Position numbers and translations under genes: made by a program
The notes under the pieces: model-generated
What the model saw: the letters and a program-made list of their open reading frames with translations, nothing else
Databases searched by the model: none
What the model was told of the DNA's origin: nothing
Shown: positions 1 to 11,240 of the stretch, in pieces
How positions within the stretch are numbered: position 1 is the first letter of the stretch
Layout of the letters: each line of letters opens with the position of its first letter
Assembly (NCBI RefSeq): GCF_018101125.2
Contig: NZ_JAELVF020000001.1
Coordinates: 2,720,130 to 2,784,129, forward strand
Source: Streptomyces tardus
Lineage (GTDB): Bacteria; Actinomycetota; Actinomycetes; Streptomycetales; Streptomycetaceae
Length of the DNA: 64,000 bases
Reading direction: 5' to 3'

Positions 1-6
1 ATCTGT

Positions 7-3134
<3,128 letters not shown>

Positions 3135-3201
3135 TAGATTTGCTCGCGTCCACTGTGTAGTTTCTGAGACAGCAACCTGTTCCGGTTGTGTGTTTCACCG
3201 T

Positions 3202-3320
3202 GTTTCGGTGGTCATAGCGATGGGGAAACGCCCGGTTACATTTCGAACCCGGAAGCTAAGCCTGTCCGCGCCGATGGTACTGCATGCGGGAGCGTGTGGG
3301 AGAGTAGGTCGCCGCCGAAC
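3202..3320 (+). rRNA. 5S ribosomal RNA
   Basis: This 119-base segment follows the 23S gene by about 67 bases. It has the standard 5S organisation, with GTTTCGGTGGTCATAGCG at the start, the loop B/C motif CGAACCCGGAAGCTAAG, and GGGAGAGTAGGTCGCCGCCGA at the end. It is the last gene of the rRNA operon. Confidence 0.95.
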
Positions 3321-3331
3321 AATTTTTGAAG

Positions 3332-3368
3332 GAAAGGGTCGTACCGGATCGCCGGTACGGCCCTTTTC
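3332..3368 (+). terminator. rRNA operon terminator
   Basis: An inverted repeat (AAAGGGTCGTACCGG, short loop, CCGGTACGGCCCTTTT) with a terminal T run lies 12 bases after the 5S gene. It is a classic intrinsic terminator closing the rRNA operon. Confidence 0.85.
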
Positions 3369-3398
3369 TGCGTTGTCCTCGATGGATACGGTGTCGCT

Positions 3399-4571
3399 AT
3401 GAGTGGCGGCGCGCAGGTGATGTGGGACAACGCGGTGACCGGCTACGACTTCGGCGCCGGGCATCCGATGAATCCGGTCAGGCTGGCCCTGACGATGGAC
3501 CTCGTGGAGGCTTTCGAGCTGGACCGCAGGGCGCCCGTGGTGGCGGCCAGGGCCGCCGGGGAGTCCACGCTTCGGCTGGTGCACCGGGAGAGCTACATCG
3601 AGGCGGTTCGAAGGGCCTCGCTCGACCCCGAGAACGCCGACGAGTCCTTCGGTCTGGGGACGACGGACGATCCGGCGTTCGCCGGGATGCACGAGGCCAG
3701 TGCGCTCATCGCCGGCCAGTCGGTGGGAGCGGCCGAGGCGGTGTGGCGCGGGACGGTGCAGCACGCGGTGAACTTCGCCGGCGGCCTGCACCACGCGATG
3801 CCCGGTTCCGCCTCCGGCTTCTGCATCTACAACGACGCCTCCCTCGCGATTGCCCGCCTGCTGGAGCTGGGCGCGGAACGGGTGGCGTATGTGGACATCG
3901 ACGTGCACCACGGGGACGGGGTGGAGTCCGCGTTCTGGAACGATCCCCGGGTACTGACGATTTCGCTGCACGAGCACCCCCGTGTGCTCTTCCCCGGCAC
4001 CGGCTGGCCGGAGGAGACCGGTGGTCCGGACGCACCGGGCTCCGCGGTCAACGTCGCGCTGCCGCCGGGGATTTCGGACGGCGGCTGGCTGCGGGCTCTG
4101 CACGCGGTGGTACCGGAGCTCCTTGAGGCGTTCGCTCCGACGGTGCTGGTGACGCAGCACGGTGCGGACACCCATATCGAGGATCCGCTGGCCCATCTCG
4201 CGGTGACGGTGGACGCCCAGCGGGAAGCCGCGATGGCGCTGCACGACTGGTCCCACGCCCACGCGCAGGGCCGCTGGGTGGCGCTGGGCGGCGGTGGTTA
4301 CGCGGTGGTCGACGTGGTGCCGCGCACCTGGACCCATCTGGTCGCGGTGGCGGCGGGTGCGCCGATCGACCCGGCCACGGAGGTGCCGGAGGAGTGGAGG
4401 CAGCGGGTGTACGCGCGTACCCGGGCATCTGCCCCCAGGCGTATGACGGATGGGGGAAAGCCCGTGTGGCGGGACTGGGAGGAGACCGGGTACGACCCGG
4501 GCGACGCGCTGGACCAGGCCGTGCTGGCGACGCGTCGTGCGGTGTTCCCCTCGCACGGACTGCTTCCCTGA
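3399..4571 (+). CDS. acuC: AcuC-type acetoin utilization protein / class I histone deacetylase-like hydrolase
   Basis: The 390-residue protein belongs to the arginase/deacetylase superfamily of zinc-dependent lysine deacetylases. AcuC in Bacillus removes acetyl groups from acetyl-CoA synthetase and so keeps it active. Family motifs are visible: the catalytic His pair H131-H132, the metal-binding DIDVHHGDG at about 166-174 (D168, H170), a QHGAD motif near 255 and a GGGGY motif near 303. The length is normal for AcuC. The ATG start gives MSGGAQVMWD, typical of actinobacterial homologues, and lies about 30 bases after the rRNA terminator. The physiological substrate here is inferred from the family, not from context. 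Confidence 0.9.
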   Translation: MSGGAQVMWDNAVTGYDFGAGHPMNPVRLALTMDLVEAFELDRRAPVVAARAAGESTLRLVHRESYIEAVRRASLDPENADESFGLGTTDDPAFAGMHEASALIAGQSVGAAEAVWRGTVQHAVNFAGGLHHAMPGSASGFCIYNDASLAIARLLELGAERVAYVDIDVHHGDGVESAFWNDPRVLTISLHEHPRVLFPGTGWPEETGGPDAPGSAVNVALPPGISDGGWLRALHAVVPELLEAFAPTVLVTQHGADTHIEDPLAHLAVTVDAQREAAMALHDWSHAHAQGRWVALGGGGYAVVDVVPRTWTHLVAVAAGAPIDPATEVPEEWRQRVYARTRASAPRRMTDGGKPVWRDWEETGYDPGDALDQAVLATRRAVFPSHGLLP

Positions 4572-5305
4572 GCGGTTGCGCGGTCCCGGTGTGTGGTCGT
4601 GGGTGTCGGGCGCGGCCCGGTCGGCGCGCGGTGGTGGCTGGGGCGTCAACCGGCCCGCTGTGACAGGAGGTTGGGGCCCCGGCGGTGTGTGGCCGTCGGT
4701 GCTCGGCGGACGCGGGTACGTCGACTGCGGGAGTCCGCGTCCATGTTCTGCGGCAGCGGTCCTGCTCTGAGTGTCCGTCAGGTCCGCCCGGGAAGTGGGC
4801 AGTTGTGCGTACGTCGCGATGAACTCGGGTGGGTCTGCGGGGTGGTGTGGAACTGTGGAGAGGCGCACGGGCGGGGGTCATATGCGCCCCGCGCACACCA
4901 ACGCGTTCACCGCTCTCTCAACAGCCGGTCCCGGCTCGGCTGTTGACACGGCGTTCGGGGCGCGCGGGTCGGTTGTCACGGGGGTCGGAAGCCCTGAGCC
5001 GCAGGTCAGTCGGATGGTCCACGAGGTCGGGGCGGAGCAGCCGGGAGAGTGGCGGCCGTGCCTCCGGGGCGGCTGCGGAGGGGTGTTGAGCGAGGTTCCA
5101 CTGCTTACGCTGAGCCCTGCGGGGGCTACTGAACGCTCATGCGGTATGTACTCAAACAGACACGTCTGTCACAGTAGGGGACTGATCGCGACTCCTCTTC
5201 CCCCCTTGCATCACCCGCCCCGAATCTGGGGAGGTACGCGCATGGGAGCTGGAGACACCGGAGGGGAAGCCGGTGCCCTACATGTGCGGAAGGTTCAGGT
5301 GTGAA
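4572..5305. other. Long intergenic region without a convincing gene
   Basis: No open frame in these 734 bases has recognisable protein character or normal Streptomyces codon use. It holds two inverted repeats: AACAGCCG/CGGCTGTT at 4920-4944, which ends against a TTGACA hexamer at 4943-4948, and ACAGAC-AC-GTCTGT at 5156-5169. It probably contains the promoter of the downstream helix-turn-helix gene. I cannot identify the start site. Confidence 0.5.
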
Positions 5306-5515
5306 ATGGCTGCTGGCGAGAAGCCTCTGAGCGAGGTCAACTTTCTGACGGTGGCGGAAGTCGCCGCCGTGATGCGGGTGTCCAAGATGACCGTCTACCG
5401 CTTGGTTCACAGCGGTCATCTGCCGGCGATCCGGGTGGGAAGGTCCTTCCGGGTGCCGGAGAACGCGGTGCACGAGTACCTCCGTCAGTCCTACGTGGGG
5501 GTGGAAAGCGCCTGA
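5306..5515 (+). CDS. Small excisionase-family helix-turn-helix DNA-binding protein
   Basis: The 69-residue protein has a MerR/excisionase-type winged helix: FLTVAEVAAVMRVSKMTVYR is the helix-turn-helix, and AIRVGRSFRVPENAV is the following wing typical of the excisionase/BldC-like group. The ATG at 5306 leaves about 11 residues before the domain; an in-frame upstream ATG at 5273 is less likely. It stands directly before the bS22 gene. Homologues are a conserved single-copy gene in Streptomyces chromosomes, so this is more likely a chromosomal regulator than a remnant of a mobile element. Its target genes are unknown. Confidence 0.85.
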   Translation: MAAGEKPLSEVNFLTVAEVAAVMRVSKMTVYRLVHSGHLPAIRVGRSFRVPENAVHEYLRQSYVGVESA

Positions 5516-5637
5516 GAAGGTCGTGATTCCGGCCCTCGGTTACGAGCATTGACTCCAGGCGGGTACGCTGAGCCGATGTAGGTAGTGTGGGCTCGGACGC
5601 CCCGCACCGAGTGAAATCGAAGTGAGCGAGGGTAGTC

Positions 5638-5736
5638 GTGGGCTCAGTTATCAAGAAGCGGCGCAAGCGGATGGCCAAGAAGAAGCACCGCAAGCTGCTC
5701 AAGCGCACGCGTGTGCAGCGTCGTAACAAGAAGTAG
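5638..5736 (+). CDS. Small ribosomal protein bS22-type, AURKAIP1/COX24 domain
   Basis: A GTG-started 32-codon frame encodes a very basic peptide: it begins [17 protein letters not shown] and ends [10 protein letters not shown]. This is the AURKAIP1/COX24 domain found in the small actinobacterial ribosomal protein bS22, seen in mycobacterial 30S structures, where it binds 16S rRNA near the decoding region. A weak AGGG ribosome-binding site lies a few bases upstream, and a strong terminator follows 50 bases after the stop. It is easily missed because of its size. The identity rests on the sequence pattern; association with the ribosome is inferred from the family. Confidence 0.9.
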   Translation: MGSVIKKRRKRMAKKKHRKLLKRTRVQRRNKK

Positions 5737-5784
5737 TCGCTCAAGTTCGGGCGACCGCGTCACGCGGGTCTTCTGACCACAACA

Positions 5785-5821
5785 CGGGGCTCTCTCCTCA
5801 TCCGAGGAGAGGGCCCCGTTT
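5785..5821 (+). terminator. Intrinsic terminator after the bS22 gene
   Basis: Inverted repeat ACGGGGCTCTCTCCTC-ATCC-GAGGAGAGGGCCCCGT followed by TTTGTTGT. It is a strong GC hairpin with a T-rich tail. Confidence 0.85.
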
Positions 5822-6022
5822 GTTGTGGGCGGCAGGAGAGCTGCGGCGAGGGGCGTGCGCCGTGCGGGCAGCCTGTGCGGAACGTATGGCGCCGGTCGCT
5901 TTCCGTGTCCTGTTCCGACGTCGCTCCCGCGGGCAACCGATACGGTGTCCAGTGGCCCGGGGCGTGTACCGCAGATGTACTCGCGCCCCGTGGGCCCCGT
6001 ACACAGCGGCATGGGAGGGGCT

Positions 6023-7057
6023 TTGGGCAGAGTCGTACTCGTGACGGGTGCCGGAAGGCAGCTCACCGCGCGGTTCATCCGCCGGGTGCAGCGGGACGGC
6101 GACATCGATCGGCTGATCGCCGTCGATGTGCAGCCGCCTGCGCACCAGTTGGGGTCCGCCGAGTTCATCGCCGCCGACATCCGACAGCCGGCGATCGGGC
6201 GGCTGCTCGCCGAGCACCACGTCGACACCGTCGTCCACATGGATGTGAACGGAACCCCGATCGGGCCCCGCGGCAGCCGGACGTCGGTCAAGGAGACCAA
6301 CGTCATCGGCACGATGCAGCTGCTCGGCGCCTGCCAGAAGGCACCCTCGGTGCGCAGGCTCGTCGTCAAGTCCAGCACGAACGTGTACGGTTCGGCGCCG
6401 CGCGACCCCGCGGTCTTCGTCGAGTCGACGGTCGCCAAGGCCCTGCCCAGCGGCGGCTTCGCCAAGGACGCGGTCGAGGTCGAGGGGTACGTGCGCGGCT
6501 TCGCCCGCAGACGTCCCGACGTCTCGGTCACGGTGCTGAGGTTCGCCAACATCCTCGGGCCCACCGCGGACACCCCGCTGGCCGAGTACTTCAAACTCCC
6601 GGTGCTGCCCACCGTGTTCGGATACGACCCGAGGCTGCAGTTCGTCCACGAGGACGACGCGGTCGAGGTGCTGGCGCTCGCGTCCGGCGAGCCGCGGCGC
6701 GGCTCCTACAGCGCGGGCACCTTCAACATCGCCGGCGGCGGGGTCCTGCTGCTGTCCCAGTGCGCCCGACGGCTCGGCCGGCCGACGGCCCCGATGCTGC
6801 TGCCCGCGATCCGCTGGGCCGGCAGCGCGCTGCGGGCGGTGGGAGTCACCGACTTCTCGCCCGAGCAGATTCGGCTGCTCACGCACGGCCGGGTCGTACG
6901 AACCTCGCAGATGCGCGAGATGCTGGGATTCACACCGATGTTCACCACGGCGGAGGCGTTCGGAGACTTCGCCGGGAGCCAGCCGCCGGGGCTGCTGCCG
7001 CCGCGCACCCTCGCCGGCGCCGTCGACCGCTTGCAGGAGGCCGTACGCCATGGCTGA
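6023..7057 (+). CDS. NAD-dependent epimerase/dehydratase family protein (extended SDR)
   Basis: The protein opens LGRVVLVTGAGRQLTARF, a Rossmann nucleotide-binding segment with a variant GxxxxLxxRF glycine motif. It continues with the SDR landmarks SSTNVYG near 117, RFANILGP near 166 and LQFVHEDDA near 200. At 344 residues it is a typical actinobacterial extended SDR. I chose the TTG at 6023 because GGAGG lies just upstream and the fold begins there; the ATG at 6011 is an alternative. It overlaps the acyltransferase gene by 8 bases, so the two are probably translationally coupled. The usual catalytic YxxxK is not obvious. Its substrate is unknown. Confidence 0.8.
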   Translation: MGRVVLVTGAGRQLTARFIRRVQRDGDIDRLIAVDVQPPAHQLGSAEFIAADIRQPAIGRLLAEHHVDTVVHMDVNGTPIGPRGSRTSVKETNVIGTMQLLGACQKAPSVRRLVVKSSTNVYGSAPRDPAVFVESTVAKALPSGGFAKDAVEVEGYVRGFARRRPDVSVTVLRFANILGPTADTPLAEYFKLPVLPTVFGYDPRLQFVHEDDAVEVLALASGEPRRGSYSAGTFNIAGGGVLLLSQCARRLGRPTAPMLLPAIRWAGSALRAVGVTDFSPEQIRLLTHGRVVRTSQMREMLGFTPMFTTAEAFGDFAGSQPPGLLPPRTLAGAVDRLQEAVRHG

Positions 7058-8162
7058 CGCCAAGGTCATTCCCTTCGACGACGACCGCAGGGGAGCGGGC
7101 GGCCGGACGTCCGGACGTGCGGGGCGCCCGGCGGCCCGCAGACGTGCCCGTGAGCGCGGCGACGGGGGGCTCGCCCCGGTCGGGGAGGTGCCCGGTGCCG
7201 CGGAGGGCCCGGGCGCCCCAACAGGGCCGGAGACGGCCGAAGGCGCCACCGGCGGGGGAACGGCGTCGGCGGGTACGCCCGGTTCGTCCGGCGAGCCGCC
7301 CGTGCTGGACCGTCTGCTCGGCGAGGGCTGGGACGCCCGCACCGCCCGCGGACTCTCCTTCCTGCGCCGCAGGCTCACCGGCGAGTACGAGGTGGACGAC
7401 TTCGGTTACGACGCCGAGCTCACCGACGCGGTGCTGATGTCGCTGGTGCGACCGCTGTACGAGAAGTACTTCCGGGTCGAGGTGCGCGGGGTGGAGAACA
7501 TCCCGGCCGACGGCGGTGCGCTCGTGGTGGCCAACCACTCGGGCACCCTGCCGTGGGACGGGCTGATGCTCCAGGTCGCGGTGCACGACCACCACCCCGC
7601 GGAGCGCACGCTGCGGCTGCTCGCCGCCGATCTGGTCTTCATGCTGCCGGTGGTCAACGAGCTGGCCCGCAAGGCCGGTCACACCCTCGCGTGCGCGGAG
7701 GACGCCGAGCGGCTGCTGGAGCGCGGCGAGGTCGTCGGGGTGATGCCGGAGGGCTTCAAGGGCATCGGCAAGCCGTTCTCCGAGCGGTACAAGCTCCAGC
7801 GCTTCGGCCGGGGCGGGTTCGTCTCGACCGCGCTGAAGGCGGGTGCGCCGATCGTGCCGTGCTCGATCGTCGGGGCGGAGGAGATCTACCCGATGATCGG
7901 CAACTCCCGTACGCTCGCACGGCTTCTGGGCTTCCCGTACTTCCCGATCACCCCGACGTTTCCGCTGCTGGGGCCGCTGGGGGCGATTCCGCTGCCGACG
8001 AAGTGGACGATCCAGTTCGGCGAGCCGATCCCGACGGACGGCTATCCGCAGGAGGCGGCGGACGACCCGATGCTGATGTTCAACCTGACCGACCAGGTGC
8101 GGGAGACGATCCAGCACACGCTGTACAAGCTGCTGGTGCAGCGGCGGTCGGTCTTCTTCTGA
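7050..8162 (+). CDS. PlsC-like 1-acyl-glycerol-3-phosphate acyltransferase family protein
   Basis: The 370-residue protein has a disordered Gly/Ala/Arg-rich N-terminus (about 1-85) and then a lysophospholipid acyltransferase domain. The acyltransferase box is NHSGTLPWDG at 162-171 (His163, Asp170). This is longer than the classical HX4D but is the form seen in the DAGAT-like clade. A second motif, VMPEGFKG, lies near 230. The family transfers acyl groups to lysophospholipids at the membrane. The gene overlaps the upstream epimerase by 8 bases and forms a two-gene operon with it. The exact acceptor is not predictable. Confidence 0.85.
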   Translation: MADAKVIPFDDDRRGAGGRTSGRAGRPAARRRARERGDGGLAPVGEVPGAAEGPGAPTGPETAEGATGGGTASAGTPGSSGEPPVLDRLLGEGWDARTARGLSFLRRRLTGEYEVDDFGYDAELTDAVLMSLVRPLYEKYFRVEVRGVENIPADGGALVVANHSGTLPWDGLMLQVAVHDHHPAERTLRLLAADLVFMLPVVNELARKAGHTLACAEDAERLLERGEVVGVMPEGFKGIGKPFSERYKLQRFGRGGFVSTALKAGAPIVPCSIVGAEEIYPMIGNSRTLARLLGFPYFPITPTFPLLGPLGAIPLPTKWTIQFGEPIPTDGYPQEAADDPMLMFNLTDQVRETIQHTLYKLLVQRRSVFF

Positions 8163-8313
8163 GCGCGCTTCTTCTGCTCGCGCCCGCAGAAACGTCTGTG
8201 CGGCCCGGCGGGCGCTCTCCACGGGCGTGCGTGCGGCGCGGGACGGGCGCCGGGCTCTTCGTCGGGCTCCTCGCCGGGCGGTCGCCGGGTGGATGTCGGG
8301 CGGTGGAAGCAGC

Positions 8314-8351
8314 ACGGTGGCCCGGCATCCGGAAGGACGCCGGGCCACCGT
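8314..8351. terminator. Bidirectional terminator between plsC-like gene and rsbN
   Basis: A near-perfect 13-base-arm inverted repeat (ACGGTGGCCCGGC / GCCGGGCCACCGT) with a 12-base loop lies between two convergent genes. It is suited to stopping transcription from both sides. Confidence 0.8.
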
Positions 8352-8373
8352 TTCCGAGGACGGAGCAGGAGGG

Positions 8374-9624
8374 TCAGTCGTCCCGCTCGCTCTCCAGCCC
8401 GAGTCCGGGCAGGCCGCCGGGCAGCAGCGGCGGGATGGTGATGTCCGGCGCCGAGGGGCGGGAGGGCGAGTCCTCCGAACCCTTTCCGTCGCCCTTCGCG
8501 GGCGGGTTGAGCAGCCCGCCCGTGCCGCCGCCGAGCAGGCCGTCCTGCGAGGCGTCCGGGCTGGGGCCGGACTTGTCCGGGGCGTTGTCGTCCTCCGGGC
8601 CCCGGCCGCCGTCCTCGGAGCCGCGACCGTCCGCGTCGCCCTCCGGGGCGGAGGGGCGCCCGTCGTCCTTCCCGGGGCCGCCGCCGTCCTCCGGGTCGGG
8701 GCTCGCCCCCGGGGTGCCCGGGTCGGGCTGGCCCGGGGCCAACTTCCGCACCGCGTAGGCGTCGCGGTTCATCGCCTCGAACACGGAACTGACCTCGTCG
8801 CTGATGTCCTGGAGCTGGACGGGCAGTCGGCTGCGCATCGAGGTCCAGGTCTCCTGGTGCGAGTCGGCGAAGGAGGACAGCGAGCGCAGCGGGCCGAGGT
8901 CGCCGTCCTTGGAGTGCGCGCCGCTGAGGAGCCTGCGGCCCTCGGCGGCGTTGCTGCTCATCGCGCCGAGCGCCTTGCGCACCTCGCTCACCGAGGTGTG
9001 GTCCAGCTCGCCGGACCTGCCGCGCTCCAGCAGCCGCCGGGCTTCGTGCATACGGTTCGAGGCGTGGTCGAGGTGGACCGTCCCGCGGGCGGTGTCGTCG
9101 TCCGCCATGTCGAGCTTGAAGTCCTCCATCCCGCGCTTCAGGCCGTACAGGCGGTCGCCGGGCAGGGCGTCCGTGCTGGCTGCGGCGACGCCGCCGAGAG
9201 CGCCGGCGGCGACGCCGACGGTCAGCCCGCCCGCGGCCAGCCCCTTGCTCAGGCGGGACTTGGGACGCAGCCGGCTCATCGCACTTCGGGGCTCCGCCCG
9301 GTGGGCACCGCGGCCCGAACGGCCTCGCTGCTCGGGCACCTGGCCGCCACCGGCCAGTTCGCGCTCCATCGCGGCGATGAGCTGCGCCCGTTGGACGCTC
9401 TTCACTTCGGGGTCCAACGCGGGCTTGGGCAGTGCGCCCAGCTCCTCGGCAACGGCGAGCAGCAGACTGTGCTCGCCGGTCTCCGCCCGCTCGGCCTCGG
9501 AACCTTCCGCCGGCGTCGGGTCGCTGCCCGCGGCCTCGGGCAGCTCCTTCTCCGATCGCGCGGAAGCGTCGAGGGCCTGGGCGAAGGCGTTGGCCCGCCG
9601 GTTGGTGGACACGGATGGAATCAA
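8374..9624 (-). CDS. rsbN: RsbN, membrane anti-sigma factor of BldN (DUF5667 domain)
   Basis: The gene lies directly downstream of bldN on the same strand, the place occupied by the BldN anti-sigma factor RsbN in Streptomyces. The 416-residue protein has a cytoplasmic N-terminal sigma-binding part (about 1-120), one transmembrane helix (about 128-150, SKGLAAGGLTVGVAAGALGG), a DUF5667 helical region starting DALPGDRLYGLKRGMEDF, and a long acidic Gly/Pro/Asp-rich extracytoplasmic tail. I chose the TTG at 9624 because GAGGAGGT lies six bases upstream; an ATG eight codons earlier lacks a site. It holds BldN inactive during early growth. A candidate sigma-BldN promoter lies about 130 bases upstream. 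Confidence 0.9.
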   Translation of the reverse strand: MIPSVSTNRRANAFAQALDASARSEKELPEAAGSDPTPAEGSEAERAETGEHSLLLAVAEELGALPKPALDPEVKSVQRAQLIAAMERELAGGGQVPEQRGRSGRGAHRAEPRSAMSRLRPKSRLSKGLAAGGLTVGVAAGALGGVAAASTDALPGDRLYGLKRGMEDFKLDMADDDTARGTVHLDHASNRMHEARRLLERGRSGELDHTSVSEVRKALGAMSSNAAEGRRLLSGAHSKDGDLGPLRSLSSFADSHQETWTSMRSRLPVQLQDISDEVSSVFEAMNRDAYAVRKLAPGQPDPGTPGASPDPEDGGGPGKDDGRPSAPEGDADGRGSEDGGRGPEDDNAPDKSGPSPDASQDGLLGGGTGGLLNPPAKGDGKGSEDSPSRPSAPDITIPPLLPGGLPGLGLESERDD

Positions 9625-9753
9625 GGCGGCACCTCCTCTCATCAGCACGGTGGACTCCGGGCCTCAGGGGGAGGGTTCCACGGTCTGCTCAATGCCACCC
9701 GATCGAGTGAACGCGGGTGGACAGCGAGAGCCCACGGGGAGTCTGCCAACCCG

Positions 9754-9782
9754 ACAACGAGCGGCAGCGCACTCGGGTTACG
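9754..9782 (-). promoter_or_regulatory. Candidate sigma-BldN promoter of rsbN
   Basis: Read on the minus strand, this segment has CGTAAC (9782-9777), 17 bases, then CGTTGT (9759-9754). The published BldN-dependent consensus, from memory, is close to CGTAAC with CGTTGA about 16 bases on. It sits upstream of rsbN, which is known to be transcribed by sigma-BldN as an autoregulatory loop. The spacing is one base longer than I recall, so the -10 element could be shifted. Confidence 0.65.
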
Positions 9783-10025
9783 GAGTGGCGATGATGTGAC
9801 CGCAACGTGACGCAGGGGTGAGTGAAGCGCGCGCAGGCGGGGCCGCAGGCAGCGGAACGGACGGGCCGCGGGGCGGCCGGTCGGTGCCGGAGGCGTCCGC
9901 GCCACGGACGCCTGGCCTCCGGTGACGGTCGTACGGGTCGCCGGCACCGGAGGTCAGGCCGGTGCCGGCGACCCGCGGGCTGCCGGGTCGCGCGCGGGCG
10001 TTGTCGTCCGAGGAGGGATCTGCCG

Positions 10026-10877
10026 TCAGCGGGCCTCTTCCGGGAAGAGGCGCGCCAGCGTACGGACCGCGCGGTACTGGAGCGTCTTGATCGCGCCCTC
10101 GTTCTTGCCCATGATCCGCGCGGTCTCCGCGACCGAGAGGCCCTGGAGGAAGCGGAGCGTGACGCACTCCTGCTGCTGCGGGTTGAGCCGGCGCACGGCG
10201 TCCAGCAGCGCGGCGTTGGAGAGCGACTCCAGTACGGAGTCCTCCGGGCTGCGCTCGACCTCGTTCGCGTCCAGCATCTCGCCGGTGGTGACCTCCAGCC
10301 GGAAGCGGCTGGACTTGAAGTGGTCGGCCACCAGATTGCGGGCGATGGTGACGAGCCAGGCGCCGAAGTCGCGGCCCTGCCAGGTGAAGGTGCCGATGCG
10401 GCGCAGCGCGCGGAGAAAGGTCTCGCTGGTCAGGTCCTCGGCGGTGGCCTTGCTCCCGACCCGGTAGTAGATGTACCGGTACACCGTGTCCGAGTAGTGG
10501 TCGTAGAGCTGGCCGAACGCCTCGGTCTCGCCGTCCTGGGCGCGTTCGACCAGGTCCATCATCCGCCGGCTGTCGCTGTCGGCGGCGGGCCTGCGGGCGT
10601 TGCCGCGGGCCTGGGGGCGGGAGCGTTTGCCGGTGGTGCCGGTGGTTCTGGCCGCTTGGGTGGTCGGCGCGCTGGTGGTGCGGTCGGCGAGCGCGTACGC
10701 GGGGGGTGTGGCGGGTGCCGCTGCGAGGCCCGTAGCGGCGTGTGGTGCGGGGACTGTGCGCGCGACGGCTGGGACAGCGTTCGCGGCGGGGACGGGGACA
10801 AGTGCGCACAACCGTTGGACGAGGGTGGTGCGCAACGTAGCCAGGCCCGAGGCGTCAACCCCGACGTGTGGGTACAC
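10026..10877 (-). CDS. bldN: BldN, ECF sigma factor with N-terminal pro-sequence
   Basis: The 283-residue protein is the extracytoplasmic-function sigma factor needed for aerial hyphae formation. BldN switches on bldM and the chaplin and rodlin genes. Region sigma-2 spans about 115-185 (FGQLYDHYSDTVYRYIYYRV, then AEDLTSETFLRALRR) and sigma-4 about 225-275 (LNPQQQECVTLRFL, GKNEGAIKTL). Residues 1-100 form the Ala/Pro-rich pro-sequence beginning MYPHVGVDASGLATLR that is characteristic of BldN and is removed by proteolysis. The GTG start has GGGAG just upstream. It is co-oriented with rsbN, which encodes its anti-sigma factor. Confidence 0.95.
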   Translation of the reverse strand: MYPHVGVDASGLATLRTTLVQRLCALVPVPAANAVPAVARTVPAPHAATGLAAAPATPPAYALADRTTSAPTTQAARTTGTTGKRSRPQARGNARRPAADSDSRRMMDLVERAQDGETEAFGQLYDHYSDTVYRYIYYRVGSKATAEDLTSETFLRALRRIGTFTWQGRDFGAWLVTIARNLVADHFKSSRFRLEVTTGEMLDANEVERSPEDSVLESLSNAALLDAVRRLNPQQQECVTLRFLQGLSVAETARIMGKNEGAIKTLQYRAVRTLARLFPEEAR

Positions 10878-10971
10878 GGGACTCCCAGAGGCAGAGCTTC
10901 CATCATGTGCGGGTTCGACACGAGTTGCCCTGGGACGGGCGTACGGGTGCCGTATTGCGTCTGAGGAGAAT

Positions 10972-10985
10972 AACGCTTCGTGCAG
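10972..10985 (-). promoter_or_regulatory. Possible BldD-like operator upstream of bldN
   Basis: TAACGCTTCGTGCA, about 95-110 bases upstream of the bldN start, matches most of the BldD pattern (T-n-AC-n-C-W-G-n-GT) as I remember it. bldN is a known BldD target in S. coelicolor. The match is imperfect at two positions, so this is tentative. The rest of the 523-base bldN to HAD-gene interval holds no convincing gene. Confidence 0.35.
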
Positions 10986-11240
10986 GAGCTACTACGCGTG
11001 GTTGCGGAAATCGCTGCTTTGCTTCGTTCTCTTATGGAATGCTGCTCGGTTGATCACCGAACCGGTGTTTGTTTCTGACCGTTTGATGAGGGAAAGCTGC
11101 CCGCATGCCACCGAGTTGAGCCGGATCGCCGTGCGTACGACTGGCGTGCGGCGAGGTTGGGTAAGTGGCGGTGTCGCAGGAGCGATCAGAAGTCGGCCGA
11201 CACGCGACGCCGGTGATCGCGGCGCGGCGGGTCGGGGCGT

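Noticed and set aside
3195..4868. 557-codon minus-strand frame over acuC
   Set aside because: It is antisense to a clear deacetylase gene, with Arg/Pro/His-rich shadow composition.
4771..5304. 177-codon plus-strand frame in the acuC downstream gap
   Set aside because: No domain, no ribosome-binding site and atypical composition; it runs across inverted repeats and a likely promoter.
5306..5515. Prophage or integrative element excisionase
   Set aside because: Despite the excisionase-type domain there is no integrase or attachment repeat nearby, and it lies in conserved chromosomal context.
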